Origin: Streptomyces angustmyceticus
GTDB lineage: Bacteria > Actinomycetota > Actinomycetes > Streptomycetales > Streptomycetaceae
Assembly: GCF_019933235.1 (NCBI RefSeq)
Contig: NZ_CP082945.1
Coordinates: 8,052,383 to 8,116,382 of the forward strand
Reading direction: 5' to 3'
Length of the DNA: 64,000 bases
The stretch's first letter is position 1; the number at the start of each line of letters is the position of its first letter. This document shows, in pieces, positions 42,779 to 52,727 of the stretch. The notes beneath the pieces were generated by a model. It was not told where the DNA came from and made no database searches. It was given only the letters and a program-made list of their open reading frames with translations. Both the position numbers and the translations under genes were made by a program.

Positions 42779-45415
42779 TCCCGCTGACGCTGCTGCCCGG
42801 CCGCACCGACACCACCCGCATCGGCCGCGACCGGCTCGAACTGCTCACGGCCCTCATAGAGGCTCCTTCATTCGATCCGCTCTTCCGCGACACACTGATC
42901 TTCATCCCGCCCCAGCACCCGGTCTTCGCCTGGCAGTGCGGCGCCGACGGCTGCGAGCGCATCCGCCGCGTCAGCCACAACCTGTGCGGTTCTCACTGCC
43001 TCGAGTGGGAGCAGGCAGAGCGGGCCGGCCAGTCCAAGCGCGCTTTCATGCACGCCGCAACGCCTCTTCCGGCCGCGCGGGGAGTGGACTACGGGCGCTG
43101 CCGGATCTGCCCCGACCGCCCGGCCCTCAGCCCCACAACCCAGTTGTGCCATCAACACCAGAGCCGCTGGCAGTACGGTTCGGCGGCGCGTGTCGACCGA
43201 AAACACCTCAAACGATGGGCTCTGGACCAGCGCGCGTTACCCGGTTTCGGCCTCTGCAAAGCCCGCTGCCCGTTCTTGGCCTGCGGCTCGGTGGGACTGT
43301 GTATCCAGCACCAGGCCCGTTACCAAACCGAGCAGCGTCTGGGAGGAGCCCGGTCGGAACGCATCCACGGTCGCATCAAAGACGGACGCCCGCTCCCCGT
43401 AACGTACGACGATGAGTCCGCTTTCCACGCATGGTGTGCCACCACGGAACCTGTGTCACAGCCGGGACTGGTCAACCTCCACCCACTGCCTCCCTTGCTG
43501 CGGGCCGAGATCCAGTGGGGCCTGCACACACATGCCCAGGTCGCACAGCACTCCGAGTGGACCACCAACGGCATCAGGAATCTCGTCAGACATTGTCAGC
43601 GAGGCGGCAGCACGTCCCTGATGGACCTGCACGACCAGGGCTACAAGAACCTTTCCCGTAAGCAGATGGACTCCGAAGTCCGCAAGATCATCTGGGAGAT
43701 CGTCAACGGTCTGCGCTGCGTCTACTACAGCCCCTCGGACACGAAAGACGCCGGCTTCCTGGAGACCGATCACTTCGGGCGACGCTTCAAGAACGCCCAG
43801 AGCCACTTCAACATCACCGCCGTACCTCAGCGGTGGCTGCGCGACCTGCTTTGGGACCATCTCACCGAGTGGCTTCGGTCCCCGCAATGTCCCCGCACCC
43901 GAGGTCCCTTTGGCCAGATGCGCCGCGCCGCGGTCGAACTGGGTGTCTTCCTCCAAGCCGATGCCCCGAGGCAGGCCATGACCCCACCGTGCTGTGCCGT
44001 GAGCACGCCGAGCGGTTCGTCGCCGACCAGCGCCACCGCGCCCGCCATGGCCGCCGTCCCTGGGCATGGTCCTGGTCGACGGACGATCCCCCACGGTCAC
44101 CGACCTGAGCTGCCAATTCGTCTTCAACCAGGCGCGCAAGCTGCTCTACAGCGCCATCCCCGCTGGCCAGGCCGAGCGCCTCGGTATCGACACCGGCTTC
44201 CTGACCGCCATCCCCTTCGGCGGCACCGGCCTCAAGCAGCGCTCCCGCAACCCCTTCAGCGACGACGTCGCCCGCGCGCTGACCGACGAGGCCAACCTGC
44301 GCCGCCTGGAGGAGCTCGACCTCAACGACCGGGGCCTGCGGGACATCTGGGAGACCATCGTCGCCACCGGGCGCCGCTGCAGCGAGGTCGTCGGACTGCG
44401 CCTGGACTGCATCGGCCGCTACCGAGGCCTTGCCATGCTATAGCACGACCAGACCAAGGTCGGCAACTACAACGAGGGCATCCGCATCCCCGAGCCCATC
44501 TACCAGCGCCTCGACGCCCGACGCACCAAGACACTCCAACTCTTCGAAAAGCGCTACGGCCGGACTCCAGCGGCTGCGGAACGCCCCGGCCTGGCCCTGT
44601 TCCCTTCCCGCATCCGCAACCCCAACGGCCGCCAGCCGATCTCCTATGGACACTTCAACGAGCGCTTCAGGACCTGGATCTCCGACCTCGACCTCGGCGG
44701 CGCGTACGTCGCCCACCAGGCCCGCCACACCCTGGCCACCAACCTGCTGCGCGCCGGCGCCACACTCACCCACATGCGCCGCTACCTCGGCCAGCTGTCC
44801 GAGCGCATGGCCGAGCACTACGTGAAGATCACCAACAGCGACCTCGAAGACGTCCTGAACACGGTCTGGGTGGCCGGACCCGGGGCTCCCAACCCAGGTG
44901 AACTCCTCTCCGGCGACACCACCCCCGTGGACCGCGAGACCGCCCTCGCCTTGGCCCTGGACCTTTCCCGCCGCAGCACCCCCGCCGACAGGGGATTCTG
45001 CACCTACCAACCCGTCGTCAACGGCGGAGCCTGCCCCTGGAAACTCGACTGCGAGAACTGCGACAACTTCATCCTCTCCGGCGCAGACCTCCTCTACTGG
45101 CGACGCAAAGCCGAACAATGGCGCTCCATCGCCGAGAACGCCCCCGACGACGCCACCGCCGACTACCTCCACACCGTCTTCGAACCCACCGCCAAGGCCA
45201 TCAAAGGACTCGAGCAGGCCCTGGCCGCCCTCGGCATCCTTGACGAAGCCCTCACCCTCGACCTGCGACGCCCCCAGGACTACTTCCACCGCACCTGGCG
45301 CACCGCCTTCCGCGCCCGCGACCTCGCAGCACTGCAAGCCCCCTATGGCGTAGCTGATGGCGTGCTTATTGATCTTGATTGTGGCCTGCTGTTGTTCAGT
45401 CGTACTGGGTGGTAG
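42775..45415 (+). pseudogene. large tyrosine recombinase, broken by two frameshifts and an in-frame TAG
   Basis: The gene overlaps the integrase by 4 bases. The first frame carries a cysteine-rich N-terminal part (WQCGADGCERIRR, GRCRICPDRP) to about 43965. A second frame runs GHDPTVLCREHAERFVADQR to about 44057, and a third carries the catalytic domain (LSCQFVFNQARKLL, VATGRRCSEVVGLRLD, VAHQARHTLATNLL, RMAEHYVKI). In this third frame TAG at 44441-44443 falls where homologues have Trp (ML-W-HDQTKVGNYNEG), so TGG to TAG is likely. The last 25 residues do not fit the family and may come from foreign sequence joined near 45340. Confidence 0.78.
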
Positions 45416-45608
45416 TTCTGATCAGTCGGTGGGGCTTACGCGAAACCGGGTGCCCGGTGTCGGGGGATACGTGGGTTGAGCTGGGTGTTTGGTGTTGCGC
45501 AGTGTGCTGAGCGGGGTGGTGGTTTTTGCTCAGTGTGGTTGGCGCGTCTATAGGTACCGGTGCTGGCCGGCTGGGTGAGGGCTGGGGCGGTGTGGGGTGT
45601 GGGTTGGT

Positions 45609-46530
45609 TCAGCGGGTGGTGAGGCGTTGCCAGAGCAGGTCGTGGTCGGCGGGTGCGAGGCGGGTCAGGTGGAGGCGGCGGGCGAGGTGGTGGAGGAAGG
45701 CGGTCTGCTGGGTGCGGGTCAGGGGGGTGGCGGGGGAGGCGGTCGAGGGTTGTGGCGAGGGTGAGGGTTTCGGGGTAGGTGATCAGGGTCCGGCAGGTCA
45801 GGGCGGGGGAGGCCGGGCTGTGGGTGAGGTGGGGGTTGGCGGTGGTGAGCTGGTGCAGGCGGGTGTGCCAGCGGGTGTGGAGGTGCTGGTGGTGGTCGTA
45901 CCAGCGGGTGGTGATCGTGGTGGCCCAGCTCAGGGAGGCCGTGGTGGGCGGCCGGCGGGCGGTGAGGCGGGCGTGGGTGAGTTCGGGCAGGGTCCGGATG
46001 TCGAGGGGGATGCGCTGTCGGGGGTCGCTGGAGGCTTGATGGTGACGGGTGCAGATCATGGCCCGGGGCAGGTCGGGCGCGGGGTGGATCCACGCGGGGG
46101 CGGCGTGGTGGGGCGGGCGGCGCAGGGTGCAGGCGGGGCAGGCCGGCAGGGGCTGCACGGCGGGGACGAGGGGCTGCCAGCGGGCGGTGGCGGTGGGGGC
46201 GGTGGCGATGGTGGCGGGCGGGGGCCGGCGGGTCAGTGCGCGGTTGAGGTGGGCGGGCGGGATGCGGGTGAAGGCGGCCAGGCGGCGGGCGGCTTCGTTG
46301 CTGAGGTGGAGTTCGGTGGCGTGCGGGGCGGCGGGGGTGCCGGTGGCGGTGATGTGCAGGCCGTCCAGGAGGTGGGCGGGGGAGAGGTGGTAGGCGGCGG
46401 CGAGGCGGGTGAGGTAGGAGGCTGCCGTTTCGCGGGGCAGCGGTCGCACGCGCAGCGCGCCGGGCGGGCTGGGCCACATCGTGCCGGGCCGCACCGCGGG
46501 CGTGGGGCGGGCCTGGGTGGGGGCGGTCAC
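45609..46530 (-). pseudogene. TniQ family protein of Tn7-like operon, one-base frameshift near the end
   Basis: TniQ signs are RVRPLPRETAASYLTRLAAA and the zinc finger CPAC...CTRHH with W/R spacing (about residues 135-170). The natural C terminus (LTRTQQTAFLHHLARRL, DHDLLWQRLTTR) lies in another frame and ends at 45609; it is reached if one G is removed from the G6 run at 45722-45727. Without that, the frame goes on as a Pro/His-rich string to 45436. TniQ links target choice to the TniB/TniA machine. Its start overlaps the TniB stop by 4 bases. Confidence 0.75.
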
Positions 46531-47558
46531 CGGCCGGGGCGGGTGCGGCGGGCGGGGGTTCGGGGCCGGTAGTGCTCTTCGGCGAGGTGGTCCAGTGCGA
46601 TGGTGTCCAGCAGGGTCTTGGTGATGCGTTCGGTGCCTTCGCAGATGGCTTCGATGGCGGCCTGGCGGATCAGGCGTGAGAGGCTGCCGATGCGTCCGGC
46701 GGTCCGTTCGTGCAGGTACGGCGCCAGCCTGGGCAGGCTGCCGGTGCGGTGCGCGGTGAGGTCGAGGGCCGCTTCCAGGGCGGTGATCAGCTCGCGGAAC
46801 GGCTCGCGGTGGCCGGCGCGGGCGGGCAGCGCTCCGCAGTCGATCAAAGAGGCGCGTCCGGCCAGCTGTGCGCCGCGTACTCCGCTGAAAACGGCGCTGG
46901 CGGTGACGTCGATGCCGGCGTAGACGAATGTGGCGCCGATACGTTCGGTGAGGTCCTTGAGCCAGTCGGCGGCCTCCGCGCCGCTGGAGGTACGCGGGTT
47001 GAGCCGGTGGATCTCGTCGATCAGCACGAGTGCGACGCCGGCCGTGGTGTAGGTGTGGCAGACGGCGGTCGTGATCTGCGCGGTGGTCATGCGGGCGGCC
47101 ACGGGGATGCCGAGGTAGCGGGCGAACTCGGCGGCCAGGGTCTTGGCGGTGGCGCCGGGCGGTACCAGCACGTAGGCGACGGGCACGCTGGTGTCGCCCG
47201 GGTGGGCGCGGCGGGTGTGGGCGAGGTGGCAGGTACGGCCGACCTGGAGCAGCGCGGTGGTCTTGCCGGTGGTGGCCGGGCCGGTGACGATCAGCGACGG
47301 CCGGGCGGTGGCCTGCTGGTGGCGGCCCAGGATCATCAGGGTGCGGACCTGGCGTGCCAGGGATTCGATGGCCGGGGTGCGCACGGTGACGAACTGCGAG
47401 TGGTAGGCCAGGCGTTCCTCCGGCGTACGGGGTGCCTGGCCCGGCTGCGGCGGCGTGGGGGGTGCGGCGTGTGCGAACCGGGCGAAGCCGTCGAACGTCG
47501 TCACCGTGCCCGCGGCGGCCTCGCCGTCGTTCGGGGGCGAAGGGCGGGCAGGGGTCAC
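46527..47558 (-). CDS. tniB: TniB-like AAA ATPase of Tn7-like transposon
   Basis: 343 residues from GTG 47558 (GTGA overlap with tniA; GTG 47561 is also open). Walker A is IVTGPATTGKTTALLQVGR, Walker B VALVLIDEIHRLNP, and the sensor region has TFVYAGIDVTASAVF. These are the marks of TniB/TnsC family transposition ATPases, which form rings on target DNA and call in the transposase. It is the fourth gene of a five-gene operon. Confidence 0.92.
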   Translation of the reverse strand: MTPARPSPPNDGEAAAGTVTTFDGFARFAHAAPPTPPQPGQAPRTPEERLAYHSQFVTVRTPAIESLARQVRTLMILGRHQQATARPSLIVTGPATTGKTTALLQVGRTCHLAHTRRAHPGDTSVPVAYVLVPPGATAKTLAAEFARYLGIPVAARMTTAQITTAVCHTYTTAGVALVLIDEIHRLNPRTSSGAEAADWLKDLTERIGATFVYAGIDVTASAVFSGVRGAQLAGRASLIDCGALPARAGHREPFRELITALEAALDLTAHRTGSLPRLAPYLHERTAGRIGSLSRLIRQAAIEAICEGTERITKTLLDTIALDHLAEEHYRPRTPARRTRPGR

Positions 47559-49693
47559 CACAGTTCGGCCTCCTGGTCGGCGTCGTACAGCGTCAGCGCG
47601 CCGCTTGCCGGCAGCGTGCGTGCGCCGGACTCATCGGCGCCGACGTCGTCCCGGGCGGCTCGGGCGTCCAGCGCATCCAGGCTGTCCTCCGCCTCCGTTG
47701 CGGCCTGGGCCGCAGTACGGTGCGGTGCTGCCGGTTCGCCGCCTGCTGCCTGGGAGACCGCCTTCCCGGCGCGCGTGCCCGGCGCTGTGGCAGGCGCGGC
47801 TGGCGCTGGGGTGGTGGGCCGGGCCTGGCGCAGGATCTGGTCGGCGGCCTCGGCGAGGGCGGCTTCGTGGGCCTCGCGTTCGGCGCGCTGCTCGAGGGTG
47901 GTGCGGATGTGGCGCCAGGTGGTCTCGCTCATGGGCGCGTGGACGTGGTCGCGGTGGATCCACGGGATCTCGTGCAGGTGTCCGTCGGGCAGGCGGAGGT
48001 AGATCTGGCGGACGTCGTGCGGGTTGAGGTGGACCTCCCACTTGCCGCCGGGGCCGGTGGGGCAGGCCCGTCCTCGGTGTTCGTTGAGGATGGCGTGGTC
48101 GTAGGTGCGGTAGTTGATGCGGATGCCGCGGCCGGTGACCGGGTGGAAGCGCACCGGCAGCAGTTCCTTGTAGTCGGCTCCCGTCAGCGGCAGCGGCACA
48201 TAGCCGCTCGCGCCCAGCAGCGCACCCCACATCTCGCCCGGTGACAGCGCCTTCTTGGGCAGGAGGGGGTGGCGCAGCCCGTCGTGGGGGCGGTGCTGCC
48301 AGCACGCGGTGATCCACTCGTCCAGCAGTTCCTGCATCTGGGCCACGGTGAAGCGGGCTTCGTCTTCCACCGCCTCGCCGCGCGCCAGGATGTGGGGGCC
48401 GGTGTAGCCGGCGGTGTGCTGGGCGAAAAGGGTGTTGATGCTGCCGAAGGTCCGTTCCACGGCGCCCTTTGCGGTGGGGGAGCGGGGCGGGGCGGGCTGC
48501 ACGCTCACCCCGAGGGATTCACAGGCGGCCAGGAAAGCGGCGGAGAGGAACACCCGCCCGCGGTCGATGACGATCGTCTCCGGCACCACCACCGGCCGCG
48601 CCGCCGCCTGTTCAAGCCGCGCGTCCAGGGCGAGGAGCCGGTCGTAGGGGACGGCGGCGTGGGCCAGGCGCAGATGCTCGCCCCAGCCGGGCCGCACCGG
48701 GTGGGGCACAGCCATCTCCGCCAGCAGCAGGGCCGCGTCCACCGCCTGGGTGCTCTGCTCACGCAGCACGGCCGCCACCACCGACCGTGTTGCCACGTCC
48801 AGGGCGATCGTGAGCTCCGGGCGCACCGGCTTTCCGTCCTCCCCGAGGGCCATGATGTCCAGTCGGGTGGTGTCGACCTGCACCAGCTCGCCCGGCCGCA
48901 GCGCCACCACCGGCGTGAACGGCCGCACCGGCACGGTGGTGGCGGTGCGGGCGGGACGTCCCGGGTGTTCCAGCGGGTCGGCCAGGACCCGCACCAGCCG
49001 GTTGAACGTCGACGGCGCCGGCAGCGCCACCGCGCCCGGCCCGTGGGCCTCGGCCAGGATCTGCCCGCTCAACTCCCGCAGCCCCTTCAGCGTGCCCGTG
49101 GAGCGGCCGCGCTGGCGGCGCAGCGCCTCCAGCACCGCGGCCACCACCCGCTCATCCGCACGCCCGGTCGCGCTCGACGGCTTGCGCTGCCGGACCAGGC
49201 CCATGACGCCGCCCGTGTGGTAGCGGGCGCGCATCCGGCGCACGGTGGCCCGGCTGGCACGCGGCCAGCCCAGAGCCGCGAGTTCGTCGGCCTTGGCCTG
49301 CTCCCGCTCGGCCATCGAGGTGCGCTGCGGGTCGTACTCGGGCCGGGGGCAGCCGGTGCTGCCGGGCCCGTCGGGCAGCCCGGTCTCGATCTCGCGGATG
49401 TGCCGCTGCCAGGCCATCGCCCTCTCCCGCTCCCGTTCGGGCACCGCCTCCAAAAGGCCCCACGGCACCGCGGCGGGGACCGGGCAGTCCACCACCGCGA
49501 AGGTGGGATCGGCGAACAGCAGCGAGGTCAGAACCGAGGCGGTCTGCCCGTCCTCGTCGACGAGGCGTACCGAGGCTCCGGCCACGGCGGCCACCTGCCA
49601 GGGGCGGCCCTCGAACGTCACATACGCCCCGAGTTTGACCTGCCAGCGCCGGGCGGCGGCCGCGGCACGGACCGGGCGGCCGGGGGTGCTCAC
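47555..49693 (-). CDS. tniA: TniA/TnsB-like DDE transposase, catalytic residues intact
   Basis: 712 residues with HTH-like segments (LAALGWPRASRATVRRMRAR), the RNase H-like core and a Mu-C-type beta barrel (SPGEMWGALLGASGYVPLPL). The DDE triad is complete at about residues 274, 377 and 413: LVQVDTTRLDI, IVIDRGRVFLS and KGAVERTFGSI. It cuts and joins transposon ends. The N-terminal 150 residues share long blocks (WQRHIREIETGLP, EYDPQR) with the next gene upstream, so the two are paralogues. Confidence 0.93.
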   Translation of the reverse strand: MSTPGRPVRAAAAARRWQVKLGAYVTFEGRPWQVAAVAGASVRLVDEDGQTASVLTSLLFADPTFAVVDCPVPAAVPWGLLEAVPERERERAMAWQRHIREIETGLPDGPGSTGCPRPEYDPQRTSMAEREQAKADELAALGWPRASRATVRRMRARYHTGGVMGLVRQRKPSSATGRADERVVAAVLEALRRQRGRSTGTLKGLRELSGQILAEAHGPGAVALPAPSTFNRLVRVLADPLEHPGRPARTATTVPVRPFTPVVALRPGELVQVDTTRLDIMALGEDGKPVRPELTIALDVATRSVVAAVLREQSTQAVDAALLLAEMAVPHPVRPGWGEHLRLAHAAVPYDRLLALDARLEQAAARPVVVPETIVIDRGRVFLSAAFLAACESLGVSVQPAPPRSPTAKGAVERTFGSINTLFAQHTAGYTGPHILARGEAVEDEARFTVAQMQELLDEWITACWQHRPHDGLRHPLLPKKALSPGEMWGALLGASGYVPLPLTGADYKELLPVRFHPVTGRGIRINYRTYDHAILNEHRGRACPTGPGGKWEVHLNPHDVRQIYLRLPDGHLHEIPWIHRDHVHAPMSETTWRHIRTTLEQRAEREAHEAALAEAADQILRQARPTTPAPAAPATAPGTRAGKAVSQAAGGEPAAPHRTAAQAATEAEDSLDALDARAARDDVGADESGARTLPASGALTLYDADQEAELW

Positions 49694-51693
49694 CACTGTC
49701 CAGCCTCCGCCTCGGCGTCATACACCGACAACCCGCCCGGCTCCACGGCCGTAGCGCGGGCGTCGCCGGTGCCGGGCACCGCGCCGCCACCGGCGGCGCC
49801 CCGGGCGGCCGCCTCCCGTGGCTGCGCCGCGGTGGGTGCGGGGCCGGTCCGGTCACCGCCCGGCCGCGCACCGCCGTCGCCACCCACATCCGCGCCCGCG
49901 CCGGTACCGGCGGCGCGGTGTGCGAGAACGGCGCCGGTGCGGCGCCGCAGTAGCTCGTCGAAGGGCCGCGAAGCGTGCCCGCACTGTGCCCATGGCACCG
50001 GGTGGAGCTGGCCGTCGGGCAGCCGGACGAAGACCTGCCGCGGGTCGTGTGGATGGTGGTGGACCTCGAACCGGCCCCCACGGCCGCGGTGTTCGTCCAG
50101 ACACGCATCGTCGTAGCGGCGCCCGCCCAGCCGAATGCCGGACTCGGTCACCGCGCACCGGCGGGCCGGCAGCAGTTCGCCATAGTGCTGCCCGGCCAGC
50201 GGCAGCGGCACCCTCCCGGCCGCGCCCAGCAGCACCTGCCACATCTCCTGCGGTGCCAGCCCCGCCCGGGGCAGCAGTGGATGCCGCAGCTGCTCCTGGG
50301 CGCGCTGGTGCCAGACGCCGGTGATCCATTCGTCCAGCAGGTCCTGCAGCTGAGGCATGCTCCAGTACGCCCCGTCCGCCTCGTCCGCCCGGTTCTCGCC
50401 CGCAGCGGCGGGCGGCCGGGCCGCCACCGTGTGCCGGGAGAACAGGCCGGCGAGCACCTCAAGCGTGCGCAGGGCACCGCAGCGGGCACCCGCCGTCCGG
50501 GGCGGGGCCGGCTCCAGGCTGATGCCAAGGCTCTCGCACACGGTCAGGACCGCCGAGGTGACGCCGGCCGTCCCGTGGTCGAGGACGAGCGTCTCGGGCA
50601 CGGCCGTCGGACGCGCCGCGGTGGCCTCGATCCGGTCAGGCAAGGACATCAGCCGCCGCGCCGGCCCGCCCGCGTGGGCCTGCTCCAGCAGGGCGGGCCA
50701 GCCCGGGCGCAGCGGCCGGGGCACGGCCATCTCGGCCAGCAGCACCGACAACTGAACCGGCCCGCCCTGTAGCGGGTGCAGCACGGCGGCCAGCACGCAG
50801 CCGCTCGCCTGATCCAGCGCGGCCGTCACCGCCACCTCCACCGTGGTCCCGTCCTCGCCCACCGCGCCGACCGACAGGCGGGCGGTGGCCACCTGCACCC
50901 GCTCCGAGGGCCGCAGCGCGGCAGGCGGGCCACCCGCTGGGCCTGGGCGGGTGGCGGTGCGCGCCGCACTGCCCGGCGGCTCGGCCGGATCAGACATCGC
51001 CTTCACCAGCCGGTACATCGACGCCTTCGCGGGCAGCTTCACCCGCCCAGGACCGTGCCGGTCCGCCACGATCCGCTCCGCCAGATCGATGATCTGCTTC
51101 ACCGTGGCCGCCTTGCGGCCGCGACGCAAGTGCAGCGCCTCCAGCACCGCGGCCACCACCCGGCCGTCAGCGCGTCCGGTCCCGGATCTGGGGCGCACGG
51201 TCCGCTGGTCGACCAGCCCCATCAACCCCTGCTTGTGGTAGGCGATACGCCGCCGCTGTACGGTTGCTCTGCTGACCTTCGTCCAGCCCAGCGCGGCGAG
51301 CTCCCGCGCTTTGGCGTGCTCGCGCTCGGCGAGCGTGAACCGCTGCGGGTCGTACTCGTCTCTGGGAACCCCACGACTGCCAGGGCCGCCGGGCAGCCCG
51401 GTCTCGATCTCGCGGATGTGCCGCTGCCAGGCCAGAGCCCGCTCGCGTGCAGCCAGCGGCAGCGCCGCCCACGTCTCGGCCGACGGAATCGGAGGGTCAG
51501 CCTGCCCGACGACCTTGAAACCGGGGGCGGTCACCAGACGGGCGGCCAGCACACACCCCGTGGCCCCGTCGTCGGCGGCCACATACACCCGCCCGTCGGC
51601 CAGGCCGCTCACCTGCCAGGTGCGGCCCTCGAACTCGACTCGCGCCCCCACCCCAACACCCCGCCCGCCAAGGGCGGCTGGTTCGTTGCTCAA
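49690..51693 (-). CDS. TniA/TnsB-like protein with degenerate DDE site
   Basis: About 667 residues from a TTG that overlaps the TnsA-like stop (TTGA). It aligns with the neighbouring TniA over its full length, including the DNA-binding part, core and C-terminal barrel (PQEMWQVLLGAAGRVPLPLA). The first Asp is Ala (RVQVATARLSV, residue 269), the second Asp is kept (LVLDHGTAG, 372), and the Glu is Leu (CGALRTLE, 408). Two of three catalytic residues are lost, yet the frame is open for 2 kb. A structural partner of TniA, perhaps for end binding, is the best reading. Confidence 0.88.
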   Translation of the reverse strand: MSNEPAALGGRGVGVGARVEFEGRTWQVSGLADGRVYVAADDGATGCVLAARLVTAPGFKVVGQADPPIPSAETWAALPLAARERALAWQRHIREIETGLPGGPGSRGVPRDEYDPQRFTLAEREHAKARELAALGWTKVSRATVQRRRIAYHKQGLMGLVDQRTVRPRSGTGRADGRVVAAVLEALHLRRGRKAATVKQIIDLAERIVADRHGPGRVKLPAKASMYRLVKAMSDPAEPPGSAARTATRPGPAGGPPAALRPSERVQVATARLSVGAVGEDGTTVEVAVTAALDQASGCVLAAVLHPLQGGPVQLSVLLAEMAVPRPLRPGWPALLEQAHAGGPARRLMSLPDRIEATAARPTAVPETLVLDHGTAGVTSAVLTVCESLGISLEPAPPRTAGARCGALRTLEVLAGLFSRHTVAARPPAAAGENRADEADGAYWSMPQLQDLLDEWITGVWHQRAQEQLRHPLLPRAGLAPQEMWQVLLGAAGRVPLPLAGQHYGELLPARRCAVTESGIRLGGRRYDDACLDEHRGRGGRFEVHHHPHDPRQVFVRLPDGQLHPVPWAQCGHASRPFDELLRRRTGAVLAHRAAGTGAGADVGGDGGARPGGDRTGPAPTAAQPREAAARGAAGGGAVPGTGDARATAVEPGGLSVYDAEAEAGQW

Positions 51694-52541
51694 CGTGCCT
51701 GCTGCTCCCGTTCGCTGCCGCCTGCGCCCGGATCGGACGGGCCGGGGCAGACGAGGGTGTGCTCGCCCAGCGGCCGGGTCAGGTCCGCGGTCAGCCGCCC
51801 GCTCCACAGCGCGTGGTAAAGCACCGGCAGCGCAGTCAGGACTTCGCCCGCCGCCGCGGCCCCGGCCATCAGCGGCCGCGGTTCGGTGAACGCCTCCAGC
51901 ACCGCCTGCTCAAGTCCGCCGGCGTCGCGGTGGCGGGGATGGCGGTAGCCGGCCAGCCACCGCACATTCGCCGCCACCACCTTGTCCGGCGGCACCAGGC
52001 GCCGGTAGGTGAACCCCACCGCCGCACACGCCGCTGCAAGCACCGCGGCCGCCCGCGCCGCACGGCCTGCCGCGGGCGCCGCCGCGGCGGGGCAATCGGC
52101 GAGCAGGGCGCTGCCCTGGGTGTAGCGGGCGAACAGCTGCGGCACCCAGGTCAGCGTCCGCCCGCTGCCCGGATCGCGCCAGATCAGCCGCACCGGCCGA
52201 GCCGACAGGCCCACCACACGCGGATCGCGGTCCAGGACCATCAGCTGCGTGCACATCGCCTGCGAGCCGTGCATGACGTGCCGGGCGGTGGTGGCCGACC
52301 ACCACCAGCCCGGCCCCCATCGCCGACCGGGCACCACCGGGAACGCAGCGACCGGCTGGAGCTGTTCGAAACGCACCGCGACGGCGGCCTGCGTCCAGCG
52401 GCGCTGCATCAGCGTGCCGTCCGACCCGGCGAACTCCGCCTCCACCGCGCCCGGCTCCGGCACCCGGCAGGCCCTGGGCGCGACGGCGGGTAAGCCGGAC
52501 TGGGCGCTGTCCTGGCTGCTGTCGAAGATCACGTACTCCAC
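51690..52541 (-). CDS. TnsA-like heteromeric transposase subunit with lost nuclease residues
   Basis: 283 residues, first gene of the transposition operon, GTG start. The fold of actinobacterial TnsA-like proteins is seen in MVLDRDPRVVGLSARPVRLI, LTWVPQLFARYTQGSALLAD and KVVAANVRWLAGYRHPRHR. Normal members have an E in the ESxxE position and PD in the hydrophilic strand; here the segment is HGSQAMC and the PD is PQ (residue 135). Thus it likely has no endonuclease activity. The C terminus should bind the DDE partner, as TnsA binds TnsB. Confidence 0.78.
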   Translation of the reverse strand: MEYVIFDSSQDSAQSGLPAVAPRACRVPEPGAVEAEFAGSDGTLMQRRWTQAAVAVRFEQLQPVAAFPVVPGRRWGPGWWWSATTARHVMHGSQAMCTQLMVLDRDPRVVGLSARPVRLIWRDPGSGRTLTWVPQLFARYTQGSALLADCPAAAAPAAGRAARAAAVLAAACAAVGFTYRRLVPPDKVVAANVRWLAGYRHPRHRDAGGLEQAVLEAFTEPRPLMAGAAAAGEVLTALPVLYHALWSGRLTADLTRPLGEHTLVCPGPSDPGAGGSEREQQAR

Positions 52542-52659
52542 ACAACGTCATACCGGCCACGCCGCGCAGGCGAACCAGCCGGTAACCGTCAACTGTGCTG
52601 CCGGAGAGGCCGGTTGGACCGCGCGAGGGCCAGGATGCCTCCTGGGGGTGGCTGCTGTC

Positions 52660-52677
52660 AGTGCATATCTCTGCACT
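52660..52677. promoter_or_regulatory. AGTGCA-N6-TGCACT inverted repeat upstream of the transposition operon
   Basis: Perfect 6-base arms with a 6-base AT-rich spacer, about 120 bases before the TnsA-like start. This is a good size for a repressor site. It could also be part of a transposon end, but no second copy was found at the left side. Confidence 0.5.
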
Positions 52678-52727
52678 TTCCCGCCCGGGCCGCAGGGTGC
52701 GTTCTGGGCGCCCGGATCCCTTCGCCG

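Noticed and set aside
42360..44070. Programmed frameshifting in the recombinase genes
   Set aside because: No slippery heptamer in the right frame and no downstream pseudoknot seen; three shifts plus a TAG fit decay or error better.
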